Of a DNA stretch of 64,000 bases, positions 8,896 through 17,839 are shown piece by piece. This DNA comes from Leptobacterium flavescens (GTDB taxonomy: Bacteria > Bacteroidota > Bacteroidia > Flavobacteriales > Flavobacteriaceae). A program made the position numbers and the translations under genes. The notes under the pieces were generated by a model. The model saw nothing but the letters and a program-made list of their open reading frames with translations, was not told the DNA's origin and ran no database searches. Numbering within the stretch: position 1 is the first letter of the stretch; each line of letters begins with the position of its first letter. The stretch covers positions 310,001-374,000 of the forward strand of contig NZ_JAABOO010000004.1 in NCBI RefSeq assembly GCF_010671605.1, given 5' to 3'.

Positions 8896-10554
8896 TTATT
8901 GATTCATGGTCATCAGGAACTCTTCATTGTTTTGAGTTCGTTTAATTCTGTCTTCTATGAATTCCATAGCTTCTACAGGGTTCATATCTGCCAGATACTT
9001 TCTCATGATCCACATACGCTGAAGGGTGTTTTCATCCAGCAGAAGATCGTCTCTACGCGTACTGGAAGATACCAGATCGATAGCAGGGAAGATCCTTCTG
9101 TTAGCAATTCTTCTATCCAGTTGAAGCTCCATGTTACCGGTTCCTTTAAATTCTTCGAAGATCACTTCGTCCATTTTAGATCCGGTTTCCGTAAGAGCTG
9201 TTGCTATGATAGACAGAGATCCACCTCTTTCGATATTCCTTGCAGCACCAAAGAAACGTTTTGGTTTATGAAGTGCATTGGCATCAACACCACCACTTAA
9301 TACCTTACCACTGGCAGGCTGTACGGTGTTATATGCTCTTGCAAGACGAGTGATGGAATCCAGCAGGATTACCACATCGTGACCGCATTCTACCAGGCGT
9401 TTTGCCTTTTCAAGTACGATATTGGCAATACGCACATGCTCCTGAGCCTCCTTGTCGAAGGTAGAAGCTACTACTTCTCCGTGTACATTACGCTGCATAT
9501 CGGTTACCTCTTCAGGGCGCTCGTCTATTAGCAGTACCAGTAAGTATACCTCAGGATGGTTTGCTGCAATAGCATTTGCAATATCCTTAAGTAACATGGT
9601 TTTACCGGTCTTTGGTTGGGAAACGATCATTCCCCTTTGTCCTTTCCCGATAGGAGAGAAGAGATCCATGATCCTGGTAGAGATAGAACTTTGCTTTTCG
9701 GCTAGTCTGAATTTCTCATCCGGGAAAAGCGGTGTTAAGTGCTCGAAAGAAACCCTGTCTCTTACTACCTGCGGATCGAGGCCGTTAATTTTACTCACCT
9801 TGATCAGCGGGAAGTATTTTTCACCTTCTTTAGGAGGGCGAACATTTCCGAGTACAGTATCTCCCGTTTTTAACCCGAACAGTCTTATTTGCGACTGAGA
9901 TACGTAAATATCATCCGGAGAAGAGAGGTAGTTGTAATCTGAAGATCTCAGAAAACCGTAACCGTCCTGCATAATATCGAGAACACCTTCACTCTCTACG
10001 ATTCCTTCAAACTCAAAATCCGGATCCCGGTATCTGTTTTTCTTTTCCTTGTCAAAATTATCGCGGTCTATGTTCTCATTCTTTTGCTGCCCCTTTACAC
10101 TACCGTTCTGGTGTGGCTTGTTGTGATGCTGCTTTTTAGAAGAATGATCCTGACGCTCCTGTTTCTTATGACCGTCTTTAGGTTTGCGTTCTTTTTTATC
10201 ACCTGAAGCCTCTTCGGCTTTTGGTTCTTTCTTTTCCGCTTTTTCGATTGATGGAGTATTACTTTCAGCAAATAGCGTAGGTGATGAACCTTCCTGCTTG
10301 TCCTTTTTTACCGGATTCTGACCGCTAACACGCTTACGCGTTCTTTTTTGTTTCTTTTCCGGTTGGTTGGTATTTGTTTCCTTGCCAGAAGTAGCGGCAG
10401 GAGCAGCCTTTTTGGGATTGGCCGCCTGATGGTCAAGAATCTGGTATACCAGGTCCATCTTCTTGAGTGATTTGAATTTAGGGATGCTCAAATCTTTGGC
10501 AATCCCTTGTAATTCAACAAGTTTCTTTTCCTTTAAATCTGAAATGTCAAACAT
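8896..10554 (-). CDS. rho: Transcription termination factor Rho
   Basis: Hexameric RNA-dependent ATPase that releases RNA polymerase. It has 552 residues, longer than the roughly 420 of E. coli Rho. Residues 1-45 are the Rho N-terminal helical domain. About 50-180 is a low-complexity Lys/Glu/Gln/His-rich insert typical of Bacteroidota Rho. About 185-260 is the cold-shock-type RNA-binding domain ([15 protein letters not shown]). The ATPase P-loop is SQPKTGKT (Lys318), with [13 protein letters not shown] and [11 protein letters not shown] downstream. It is convergent with the esterase gene and divergent from the DUF4293 gene. Confidence 0.97.
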   Translation of the reverse strand: MFDISDLKEKKLVELQGIAKDLSIPKFKSLKKMDLVYQILDHQAANPKKAAPAATSGKETNTNQPEKKQKRTRKRVSGQNPVKKDKQEGSSPTLFAESNTPSIEKAEKKEPKAEEASGDKKERKPKDGHKKQERQDHSSKKQHHNKPHQNGSVKGQQKNENIDRDNFDKEKKNRYRDPDFEFEGIVESEGVLDIMQDGYGFLRSSDYNYLSSPDDIYVSQSQIRLFGLKTGDTVLGNVRPPKEGEKYFPLIKVSKINGLDPQVVRDRVSFEHLTPLFPDEKFRLAEKQSSISTRIMDLFSPIGKGQRGMIVSQPKTGKTMLLKDIANAIAANHPEVYLLVLLIDERPEEVTDMQRNVHGEVVASTFDKEAQEHVRIANIVLEKAKRLVECGHDVVILLDSITRLARAYNTVQPASGKVLSGGVDANALHKPKRFFGAARNIERGGSLSIIATALTETGSKMDEVIFEEFKGTGNMELQLDRRIANRRIFPAIDLVSSSTRRDDLLLDENTLQRMWIMRKYLADMNPVEAMEFIEDRIKRTQNNEEFLMTMNQ

Positions 10555-10679
10555 TGATATAACAATAAATTAAAAAATTAGGTTAGTGGTAAAATTTGCT
10601 ATTGATAAATTGAAAATTTTATTTGAAGTACAAACGAACCCGGGTAATGAGTTGGTTACGAATTGATAACGCAATAATA

Positions 10680-10687
10680 CAAATTTA
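10680..10687 (-). promoter_or_regulatory. Candidate -7 promoter element for rho
   Basis: Minus-strand TAAATTTG fits TAnnTTTG. It would give a leader of roughly 115-120 bases before the rho ATG. A long leader would suit autoregulation by Rho, but no structure in it is convincing by eye. Confidence 0.35.
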
Positions 10688-10723
10688 TTTTCAGAAATAG
10701 GTATTATTTTTAAAAAGAACTCT

Positions 10724-10731
10724 TATTTTTG
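10724..10731 (+). promoter_or_regulatory. Candidate -7 promoter element for the DUF4293 gene
   Basis: TATTTTTG, a full match to TAnnTTTG, lies 20 bases before the ATG at 10752. No TTG is found 19-20 bases upstream. Confidence 0.5.
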
Positions 10732-10751
10732 CTCTACTTTTTTAGAAAAGC

Positions 10752-11162
10752 ATGTTACAACGTATTCAGTCCATATATCTTTTATTGGTAGTACTTATTT
10801 CAGGGGGACTTCCCTTCCTGTTAAGTTTATGGGTGAATAATATTGGAGAAGACGTATTTGCTAAAGATAATATCTTATTTTTAGTTATATTTATTGGCTC
10901 GGCTGTATTAGCCGGCTTTACGATCTTTCTCTTTAGGAACAGAAAATTACAATTTGTGCTGAACAGATTGAATATGATATTAAATCTTACTTTACTAGGA
11001 GTATTCGTGGTCAGGTCGCTAAACATATCCGGAGAAAGCGCTATTTCTGAGAAGGGTATTGGGATGCTTCTCCCCATTATTTCTATCGTATTTTTAGTGT
11101 TGGCCAATAAGGCCATCAAAAAGGACGAAGATCTCGTAAAATCTGTGGACCGGTTACGATAA
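10752..11162 (+). CDS. DUF4293 family membrane protein
   Basis: A 136-residue integral membrane protein of unknown function. The family is found next to rho across Bacteroidota, and that arrangement is seen here too, divergent from rho. Four hydrophobic segments are visible at about residues 8-28, 41-62, 74-90 and 102-120. The N-terminus MLQRIQSIYLLLV is characteristic of DUF4293. The short Lys/Asp-rich C-terminus is probably cytoplasmic. A strong terminator follows. Confidence 0.85.
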   Translation: MLQRIQSIYLLLVVLISGGLPFLLSLWVNNIGEDVFAKDNILFLVIFIGSAVLAGFTIFLFRNRKLQFVLNRLNMILNLTLLGVFVVRSLNISGESAISEKGIGMLLPIISIVFLVLANKAIKKDEDLVKSVDRLR

Positions 11163-11191
11163 ACCTAAAATCTTAGTAGTATTAGTGCGTA

Positions 11192-11224
11192 AAAGCCCTG
11201 GCAGTAATGTCGGGGCTTTTTTAT
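11192..11224 (+). terminator. Rho-independent terminator after the DUF4293 gene
   Basis: A 13-bp stem (AAAAGCCCTGGCA against TGTCGGGGCTTTT, two G-U pairs) encloses a GTAA loop and runs into TTTTTTA. It starts 30 bases after the stop codon. Confidence 0.9.
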
Positions 11225-11240
11225 TTCTAACTTACTTATA

Positions 11241-11410
11241 CAACTAACAACCATCAACGTAGACTGAAGCAATAGTGCAGGTGTAACAACCAAAAATCCC
11301 ACCTCTCGACGAGCCTGTATCGAGCGTAGTCGAGATGCTCGAGGTGACAAATCAAATAACCAAACTTCAAATCCCAAATCCCAAATTCCAAGCTAATAGC
11401 TAAATGCTAA
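11241..11410. repeat. Intergenic repeat unit, copy 1 (170 bases)
   Basis: First of two adjacent, diverged direct copies that fill the gap between the DUF4293 terminator and the phosphodiesterase gene. It begins CAACTAACAACCATCAACGT and ends CTAATAGCTAAATGCTAA. The core contains CACCTCTCGAC...CTCGAGGTGACAA, an imperfect palindrome. Compared with copy 2, this copy carries an extra inner inverted stretch with CGAGCGTAGTCGAGATG. I see no ORF or promoter of its own. The palindrome resembles the TCGACT-GCGCTC-type intergenic elements scattered in many bacterial genomes, from memory and unverified. Confidence 0.8.
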
Positions 11411-11542
11411 CAACTAACAACCACCAACGTACACCGAAGCAATAGCGTAGGTGTAACAACCAAAAATCCCACCTCTCGACTGCGCTCGAGGTGACAAATC
11501 AAACAACCAAATTCCAAATCCCTGGCTAATAGCTAAATGCTA
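11411..11542. repeat. Intergenic repeat unit, copy 2 (132 bases)
   Basis: Second copy, starting directly after copy 1. CAACTAACAACCACCAACGT through GTAACAACCAAAAATCCCAC differs from copy 1 at only a few bases. The palindromic core is the short form CTCGACTGCGCTCGAG. The remaining bases to 11584 continue as degenerate CTAA/CAAC-rich iterations (GCTAAAAGCTAACCGCTAAC...) that look like slipped remnants of the same unit. Confidence 0.8.
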
Positions 11543-11584
11543 AAAGCTAACCGCTAACAACTAATAACTAACAACCAACAACCA

Positions 11585-12082
11585 TCAAACCCTCTCCTCC
11601 AGTTCTATGATCTCCAGGTCTTTTATCTGATCTTTATCTATCACAAAACGAAGCATGGTCCTTACTTTATGGAAGCCGTGTTTCCCGGCAGCTCCCGGAT
11701 TCATATGCAGAAGATTTAGTTTCTTATCGAATTGTACTTTAAGGATATGGGAGTGACCGCAGATAAATAATTTAGGCGGATTCTTCCTTATTTCTTCCCG
11801 GACCCTTATGTTGTATTTTCCAGGGTAACCTCCTATATGGGTGATCCACACATCAACTTCCTCACAAAAGAACCTGTTGTTTTCCGGGAATTCCATCCGG
11901 GCTTTATCGTTGTCAATATTACCGAATACTGCCCTCAGGGGTTTGAGCTCTTTGATGGCATCGGTTACGGCCAGATCGCCGATATCTCCGGCATGCCATA
12001 CCTCGTCTGCCTGTTGTGCATATTTGAGAATGCGTTCGTCTATATGACTGTGGGTATCTGATAAGAGAAGGATTCGGGTCAT
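11585..12082 (-). CDS. YfcE/MJ0936-type metallophosphoesterase
   Basis: A 165-residue cytoplasmic phosphodiesterase of the calcineurin-like superfamily. The metal-binding motifs are in order: DTHSH near residue 9, GDIGD, FGNIDND, ITHIGG and GHSH near residue 110, followed by NPGAAG. The family hydrolyses model phosphodiesters with Mn2+; the physiological substrate is unknown. The gene is divergent from truA. Its stop codon sits only 42 bases from the repeat block and no terminator hairpin is visible after it. Confidence 0.85.
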   Translation of the reverse strand: MTRILLLSDTHSHIDERILKYAQQADEVWHAGDIGDLAVTDAIKELKPLRAVFGNIDNDKARMEFPENNRFFCEEVDVWITHIGGYPGKYNIRVREEIRKNPPKLFICGHSHILKVQFDKKLNLLHMNPGAAGKHGFHKVRTMLRFVIDKDQIKDLEIIELEERV

Positions 12083-12179
12083 TTTTATGTTTTTGAAAGC
12101 TTATTTGGTTGCAGATCCGGTGAAATAAAAGCACTTGTAAGCTGCAGTTTATCCGTGAATCCGAAACTATATTTAGTTG

Positions 12180-12187
12180 TATCTTTG
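12180..12187 (+). promoter_or_regulatory. Candidate -7 promoter element for truA
   Basis: TATCTTTG matches TAnnTTTG fully and ends 28 bases before the TTG start of truA. It supports transcription of truA and the following ABC gene from this point. Confidence 0.5.
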
Positions 12188-12215
12188 TGCTCGCAAACAA
12201 AATTAGCATATTCTC

Positions 12216-12962
12216 TTGAGATATTTTTTGGAATTTTCATATGATGGTAAACAGTATCACGGCTGGCAAAAGCAGCCGAATGCTATCTCGGTGCAGGAAA
12301 CCATTGAAAATGCTATCTCACTTTTACTGAGAGCGGAGATTGAAGTGGTCGGAGCGGGCAGGACCGATGCCGGAGTGCACGCAAGACAGATGTATGCTCA
12401 TTTTGATACTGATGAGATCGAAGACAGAAAACACCTGATCCATCGCCTTAATTCATTTTTGCCTGGAGATATTGCAATACACAATATTCATCCGATGGAG
12501 GAAAATGCGCATGCCCGTTTTAATGCAACCTCAAGGACCTATGAATATTGGATAATCGATAAGAAGGATCCTTTTTTAAAAGAATATACCTATCGCGTAA
12601 ATCAGAAACCCGATATAGACAGGATGAATGAAGCAGCCGAAGTACTTTTCGATTATGAGGATTTTCAGTGTTTCTCCAAATCTCATACGGATGTAAAAAC
12701 CTATATCTGTAAGATGATGAGGGCGGATTGGCAATATGTGGATGGTAAACTGGTATTTACCATAAAAGCAGACCGGTTTTTGAGAAATATGGTAAGGGCG
12801 GTAGTAGGTACCCTTTTGGAAGTCGGGATGGGTAGGATTTCTAAAGAAGATGTTAAAAAAATTATAGAAAGTAAAAATAGGAGTAAAGCCGGGGCTTCAG
12901 TTCCCGCACATGCATTATATTTGACGCGTGTTGAATATCCTAAGACCTTTTTCACAGAATAA
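12216..12962 (+). CDS. truA: tRNA pseudouridine(38-40) synthase
   Basis: Isomerises uridines 38-40 in the tRNA anticodon arm. The 248-residue protein has the catalytic motif AGRTDAGVHARQ (Asp in RTD), the N-terminal FSYDGKQYHGWQKQP and the C-terminal RFLRNMVRAVVG. The start is unusual. The frame is closed upstream by a TAG at 12204-12206 and the only plausible initiator is the TTG at 12216. It gives the family's typical MRYFLEFSYDG N-terminus. The next gene begins directly after the stop codon. Confidence 0.95.
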   Translation: MRYFLEFSYDGKQYHGWQKQPNAISVQETIENAISLLLRAEIEVVGAGRTDAGVHARQMYAHFDTDEIEDRKHLIHRLNSFLPGDIAIHNIHPMEENAHARFNATSRTYEYWIIDKKDPFLKEYTYRVNQKPDIDRMNEAAEVLFDYEDFQCFSKSHTDVKTYICKMMRADWQYVDGKLVFTIKADRFLRNMVRAVVGTLLEVGMGRISKEDVKKIIESKNRSKAGASVPAHALYLTRVEYPKTFFTE

Positions 12963-14735
12963 ATGAGCAAAGAATCAGGTAAAGCATTTGATTATAAGCT
13001 GTTTAAGCGCCTAATGCAACATACAAAACCGTATAAACTTGTTTTTTACGGGGTTGCTGTTGCTGCTATTTTATTGTCCGCATTCTCTGTCGGGCGTCAG
13101 CTTCTCTTAAAGGAAACCGTAGATAATTACATTCTTCATAAAGACAATGAGGGGCTGTTAATTTTTATAGGTTTGATGGGATTGACCCTTCTAATGGAAG
13201 TAGTGAGCCAGTTCTCTTTTATCTATTACGCCAATTGGCTGGGACAAAGTATCATCAGGGACGTACGTATAAAACTCTTTAAGCAGATGATGCGTTTCAA
13301 AATGAAATATTTTGACAACTCCTCTGTTGGTATTCTGGTAACCAGGGCGGTAAGTGATATGGAACGTATTGCAGAGATCTTTAGCCAGGGTTTCTTTGTT
13401 ATTGTGGCCGATCTTTTAAAGATGACGGTGGTGGCAGTGGTTATGCTGGTAGTTAGCTGGAAACTTTCCCTGATCGTTTTTGCTATCCTCCCTGCTATTT
13501 TGTACGCTACCAGACTCTTTCAGAAGGCCATGAAGGTTGCATTTATTGAAGTAAGGGCTCAGGTATCGAACCTGAATTCGTTTGTTCAGGAGCGTATCAC
13601 CGGGATGAAAATACTGCAGATCTTTAACAGGGAAGATATAGAATATGAAAAGTTCAGTCGCATCAATAAAAAACACGAAAGAGCATGGGTTAAGACCGTA
13701 TGGTACAATTCTATCTTCTTTGCGGTAGTGGAATTATTGTCGTCTGTAACTGTAGGTCTTATAGCATGGTATGGTGGTTTACAGGCCTTGATACCCGGAA
13801 GCGGATTTGAAATCGGGACCATAATTATGTTTATCCAGATGTCACAGATGCTGTTCAGGCCCCTGAGACAGATAGCCGATAAATTCAATACCCTTCAAAT
13901 GGGAATGGTGGCTGCGGCACGTGTATTTAAGATCCTGGATACCGATAGCTTCATAGAAGATAAAGGAACACAGAGTGCAGAGCATGTAAAAGGAGATATT
14001 GCATTTAAGAATGTACATTTCAGTTATGTGGAAGATGAAGAGGTATTGCATGGCATTTCCTTTGAGGCAAAAGCCGGAGAGACCATTGCAATTGTCGGGG
14101 CTACCGGAGCAGGAAAATCGACTATCATTAATCTTCTGAGCAGATTTTATGAGATCAACTCCGGGGAGATTGCTGTAGATGGAGTAAACATCAACAAATA
14201 CAGTCTGAGTTCGCTTAGAGGATCTGTGGCAGTAGTACTTCAGGATGTATTTTTATTTGCAGATACAATCCTTAATAATATCACCTTAAAGAATCCGGAT
14301 ATTACCGAAGAAGCGGTTGTTGAAGCCGCAAAACAGATAGGTATACATGACTTTTTTATGAGCCTGCCCGATGGGTACCACTACAATGTTAAAGAGAGAG
14401 GCGCCATGCTATCGAGTGGTCAGCGTCAGCTTATCGCTTTCCTTAGGGCTTATGTGAGTAACCCAAGTATCCTTATCCTGGATGAGGCAACCTCTTCCGT
14501 AGATTCGTATTCGGAGCAATTAATACAACAGGCTACCGATAAGATTACCGAAGGAAGGACCTCTATTGTTATTGCTCACCGTTTGGCCACAGTTAAAAAA
14601 GCTTCCAGGATCCTGGTGATGGAAGCAGGAAATATCGTAGAAGAAGGCACACATAAAGAGCTTCTTAAAAAAGAAGACGGGCACTACAAAAATCTTTATG
14701 AAGTGCAGTTTATGGCTGAGGAACAAACAGTTTAA
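12963..14735 (+). CDS. MsbA-like ABC exporter (membrane + ATPase domains fused)
   Basis: A 590-residue half-transporter that would act as a homodimer in the inner membrane. Residues about 20-320 are the six-helix ABC type I exporter domain. Residues about 345-580 are the ATPase: Walker A GATGAGKST, Q-loop VLQDVFLF, signature LSSGQRQ, Walker B ILILDEATSSVD and H-loop IVIAHR, all intact. Lipid or drug export is likely by family. Its ATG directly follows the truA stop, so the two are co-transcribed. Its last 26 bases overlap the convergent DUF3667 gene. Confidence 0.9.
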   Translation: MSKESGKAFDYKLFKRLMQHTKPYKLVFYGVAVAAILLSAFSVGRQLLLKETVDNYILHKDNEGLLIFIGLMGLTLLMEVVSQFSFIYYANWLGQSIIRDVRIKLFKQMMRFKMKYFDNSSVGILVTRAVSDMERIAEIFSQGFFVIVADLLKMTVVAVVMLVVSWKLSLIVFAILPAILYATRLFQKAMKVAFIEVRAQVSNLNSFVQERITGMKILQIFNREDIEYEKFSRINKKHERAWVKTVWYNSIFFAVVELLSSVTVGLIAWYGGLQALIPGSGFEIGTIIMFIQMSQMLFRPLRQIADKFNTLQMGMVAAARVFKILDTDSFIEDKGTQSAEHVKGDIAFKNVHFSYVEDEEVLHGISFEAKAGETIAIVGATGAGKSTIINLLSRFYEINSGEIAVDGVNINKYSLSSLRGSVAVVLQDVFLFADTILNNITLKNPDITEEAVVEAAKQIGIHDFFMSLPDGYHYNVKERGAMLSSGQRQLIAFLRAYVSNPSILILDEATSSVDSYSEQLIQQATDKITEGRTSIVIAHRLATVKKASRILVMEAGNIVEEGTHKELLKKEDGHYKNLYEVQFMAEEQTV

Positions 14736-15486
14736 GGTCTATCACTCCAACCACTGCAAGAGCAAAAAGCAGAATAAACCAGAGTATCATTATTACTACC
14801 ATAATAGCAAGGAAAAACAAGGTTTTGATCAAAAACTGTATCAAGTTCAACTTAAAAACTCTTATAAGCACATAGCAGAAATATATAAAGTTTATTAAGA
14901 TCAAAGCCATAATATGATATCCATAGAGGGAAGGGTCAATTAGTAGAATACCTAATGACCCAAAAAAAGTTATAATGGCATATTCTGAATAAGTGTATAA
15001 GTACAGGATGATATGCTCCGTAAAATTGTATTTCCTGTTAAAGAAAACAATCCATGATATTATTGCAAAAAATGGGATGGTCACAGAGGTGATAAGTGAT
15101 GTGTAATTGGTTGTAAAATCAAAAGTTTTATCCTGGAATTCTTTGTTAGTACCATTATCCAGAGGGCCGTAAAGAACGGAATTATCGAAATAATTTGTAG
15201 TTATAAAACCTATCAGACCACTTAGTGTCAGGGAAATGGCAAAAAAACTAACAGGGTTCATATATCTTTTCCGGATCCCCTGAACATAACTTCCGATGAC
15301 CACTTCCGGACATTTAATTAAATGTATCAGGGTCTTTAATAACCTGTTGTCGTAATTGAGGAATTCCTCGCTTAACTGGGTCATCAGGTTTTTTAGGGTT
15401 AATCGGTTCCTGATAACTCTCGCCCCGCAGTCATGACAATAGTCATTGGTTTCGGCTATAACCGTCTGGCAATTCTTGCAGTTCAT
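14710..15486 (-). CDS. DUF3667 membrane protein with N-terminal zinc ribbon
   Basis: A 258-residue protein of unknown function. Residues 1-25 form a zinc ribbon with two CxxC pairs (CKNC and CHDC). A short linker follows, then a membrane part with four to five hydrophobic segments from about residue 85. The stretch RKRYMNPVSFFAISLTLSG is typical of DUF3667. It is the last gene of a folP-cdaA-DUF3667 set, starting three bases after the cdaA stop. Its 3' end overlaps the ABC exporter gene on the other strand. Confidence 0.8.
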   Translation of the reverse strand: MNCKNCQTVIAETNDYCHDCGARVIRNRLTLKNLMTQLSEEFLNYDNRLLKTLIHLIKCPEVVIGSYVQGIRKRYMNPVSFFAISLTLSGLIGFITTNYFDNSVLYGPLDNGTNKEFQDKTFDFTTNYTSLITSVTIPFFAIISWIVFFNRKYNFTEHIILYLYTYSEYAIITFFGSLGILLIDPSLYGYHIMALILINFIYFCYVLIRVFKLNLIQFLIKTLFFLAIMVVIMILWFILLFALAVVGVIDLKLFVPQP

Positions 15487-15489
15487 TTA

Positions 15490-16275
15490 TTATACGAGCG
15501 CTTTTTTGATCATAGATCCCAGTTCGTTAAGATCTCTGTAGAGAACAAACTCCCCGTTCTTAATATAAGATATCTGCCCCGTCTCTTCACTCACCACCAG
15601 TACCAATGCATCTGTCTTTTCGGAGATCCCGACCGCTGCCCGGTGCCGAAGCCCGAAACGGGAAGGGATATTCCGTTCATTAGATACCGGTAAAATAACC
15701 CGGGTGGCTACAATAGAATTTTCTACAATGATAGCGGCCCCGTCGTGAAGCGGACTGTTCTTATAAAAAATACTTTCTATGATAGGTTGTGTAATCTCAA
15801 TATTCATCTTGTCTCCGGTATACTTTACGAAGTCAAGACTATTGTTTCGCTCAATAACAATGATGGCTCCCGTTTTGGTAGATGCCATTTTTTCGCAGGC
15901 AGCAATGATCGCATCCACATCGGTTTCCGTACCCAGAGGATCCTGCTTTAAGAATTTAAAATGTTTGATAAACCGCCTTTTTCCGGTAAAATTCGTAGAA
16001 CCGATCATCAATAAGAACTTCCTGATCTCCTGCTGGAAAACAATGATAAGTGCAATAAGACCGATATTCATAAAACCTCCCACAATACCACTAACCATCT
16101 TCATCTGAAGGGCAACGGTAAGTTTCCACAGAAGGTACACTACAACGATCCCGATAAAAATATTGATAGCCACAGTTCCCTTAACAAGTTTGTATATATA
16201 ATAAAGGAGTGCGGCAACAAGAATGATATCGACGATATCTATGATCTTAACATCTAAAAAATCGAATAGTTCCAA
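15490..16275 (-). CDS. cdaA: Membrane diadenylate cyclase CdaA
   Basis: Makes cyclic di-AMP from two ATP. The 261-residue protein has three N-terminal membrane helices (about residues 12-32, 35-55 and 62-85). The DAC domain follows, with the catalytic DGA motif (SPLHDGAAIIVEN) and RHR motif (FGLRHRAAVG). Length and order match CdaA. It lies downstream of folP with a 78-base gap, an order common in Bacteroidota. No c-di-AMP receptor or phosphodiesterase is evident in the window. Confidence 0.93.
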   Translation of the reverse strand: MELFDFLDVKIIDIVDIILVAALLYYIYKLVKGTVAINIFIGIVVVYLLWKLTVALQMKMVSGIVGGFMNIGLIALIIVFQQEIRKFLLMIGSTNFTGKRRFIKHFKFLKQDPLGTETDVDAIIAACEKMASTKTGAIIVIERNNSLDFVKYTGDKMNIEITQPIIESIFYKNSPLHDGAAIIVENSIVATRVILPVSNERNIPSRFGLRHRAAVGISEKTDALVLVVSEETGQISYIKNGEFVLYRDLNELGSMIKKALV

Positions 16276-16353
16276 GCCGGATGGGTTTTTGTAAAAATAT
16301 AAAAAATAGGCAACAATGTATAAGAGATTCCTTTCAGTCTTTACAAAAGATCA

Positions 16354-17178
16354 TTAAAGTCCTAATGCATCGACCAAACGGACACATTCTACGGCTTCTT
16401 TAACGTCGTGTACCCTCAGGATAGCAGCTTTTTTTAACAAGGCAACCGTGTGCAGGCTGCTGGTACCGTTCAAAGCTTCTTCCGGTCCGATTTCCAGTAA
16501 CTTATAGATCATCGATTTTCTGCTTACCCCTACAAGAAGGGGGAGTTCCAGTATATGAAACAACTCCAGCTTACTGAGGATCTCATAATTGTGTTCCAGG
16601 GTCTTTCCGAATCCGAAGCCGGGGTCGATGATCAGATCGTTGATCCCGAGCTCACGGGCATGCGCTATCTTTTCCGAAAAATAGAACAATAAATCTTTTA
16701 CAACATCGTCATATTGGGCGAGGTCCTGCATGTTTTCGGGAGTCCCTTTCATATGCATCATAATATAGGGAACCTGTAATTCGGCCACTGCCTGCATCAT
16801 AGCTGTATCGAGATTTCCTGCAGAAATATCATTAACGATGCTCGCTCCTGCTTCAATGCATTTTCTGGCAATACCACTGCGAAAGGTGTCTATAGACAAA
16901 ATGATCTCCGGGAATTTTTTTATGAGCAATTCCGTAACGGGCAGGATCCTTTGCAGCTCCGTTTCCTCGTCAATATAACTTGCTCCCGGCCTGGAACTAT
17001 AAGCACCAACATCTATAAAGCTGGCTCCGTCTCCAAGCATTTTTTCTACCTGTTGCAGAATGGAGGCTTCATCTTTATATTTCCCGCCGTCATAAAAGGA
17101 ATCGGGTGTGAGGTTGAGGATCCCCATGATTTTCGGAGAACTGAGATCGATAAGCTGTCCCTGGCAATTAATGGTCAT
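16354..17178 (-). CDS. folP: Dihydropteroate synthase
   Basis: Joins p-aminobenzoate to dihydropterin pyrophosphate in folate synthesis. The 274-residue TIM-barrel has MGILNLTPDSFYDGG near the start, then VGAYSSRPGA, SIDTFR, NDISAG, MHMKGTPENMQ, DPGFGFGK and GVSRKSM, all canonical. It is the first gene of the folP-cdaA-DUF3667 set and diverges from the DUF1599 gene. Confidence 0.96.
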   Translation of the reverse strand: MTINCQGQLIDLSSPKIMGILNLTPDSFYDGGKYKDEASILQQVEKMLGDGASFIDVGAYSSRPGASYIDEETELQRILPVTELLIKKFPEIILSIDTFRSGIARKCIEAGASIVNDISAGNLDTAMMQAVAELQVPYIMMHMKGTPENMQDLAQYDDVVKDLLFYFSEKIAHARELGINDLIIDPGFGFGKTLEHNYEILSKLELFHILELPLLVGVSRKSMIYKLLEIGPEEALNGTSSLHTVALLKKAAILRVHDVKEAVECVRLVDALGL

Positions 17179-17284
17179 TCGGTATAATTATTTAACAGGC
17201 TTTAAAAAAACTAAGAAGTTTAAACCCTGAACTTTGAACATTTGGAATTTTTAAGCGAAATTTACGCAAAATAGAACCAACAGC

Positions 17285-17827
17285 ATGCAAAATACCTCAA
17301 AACAATATGACGAAGTTATTACAGCTTGTCGTGACTTGTTTGTTAAAAAGATGAAAGACTACGGAAGTGCATGGAGAATTCTAAGACTTCCTTCCCTTAC
17401 AGATCAGATATTTATTAAAGCTCAGCGCATCAGGAGCCTTCAGGAAAATGAAGTGAGAAAGGTAGATGAAGATGAATCTGCTGAGTTTATCGGGATCATC
17501 AATTATTCCATCATGGCTCTTATTCAGATTAAAGAAGGGATTGCAGAACAACCCGATCTCTCTGTCAAAAAAGCTACGGACCTATACGATACTATGCTTG
17601 CTGAGACCAAGGCTCTTATGGAAAGAAAGAATCACGATTACGGAGAGGCCTGGAGAGAAATGCGAATCAGTTCCCTTACAGATCTGATCCTGCAGAAACT
17701 ACTCAGAATAAAGCAGATTGAAGACAATAAGGGAAAAACCATAGTGAGTGAGGGTATTGATGCTAACTATCAGGATATCATTAATTACGCTGCATTTGCA
17801 CTCATCTTAATGTTAGAATCCAAATAA
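17285..17827 (+). CDS. DUF1599 protein with internal duplication
   Basis: A 180-residue cytoplasmic protein of unknown function. It consists of two homologous halves. KKMKDYGSAWRILRLPSLTD (residues about 20-40) corresponds to ERKNHDYGEAWREMRISSLTD (about 112-132). Each is followed by a QKLLRIKQIED-like helix and a NYSIMALI / NYAAFALI segment. This tandem arrangement suits an all-alpha fold like that of nucleotide pyrophosphohydrolases, which is inference. It heads a long co-directional run ending at clpS; the next gene begins 12 bases after its stop. Confidence 0.8.
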   Translation: MQNTSKQYDEVITACRDLFVKKMKDYGSAWRILRLPSLTDQIFIKAQRIRSLQENEVRKVDEDESAEFIGIINYSIMALIQIKEGIAEQPDLSVKKATDLYDTMLAETKALMERKNHDYGEAWREMRISSLTDLILQKLLRIKQIEDNKGKTIVSEGIDANYQDIINYAAFALILMLESK

Positions 17828-17839
17828 AATTTTAAACAC

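Noticed and set aside
9452-9898. 148-codon plus-strand ORF opposite rho
   Set aside because: Antisense to the conserved Rho ATPase and RNA-binding domains; no independent support.
11165-11377. 70-codon minus-strand ORF in the repeat region
   Set aside because: Falls entirely in the terminator and degenerate intergenic repeat, with no conserved content.
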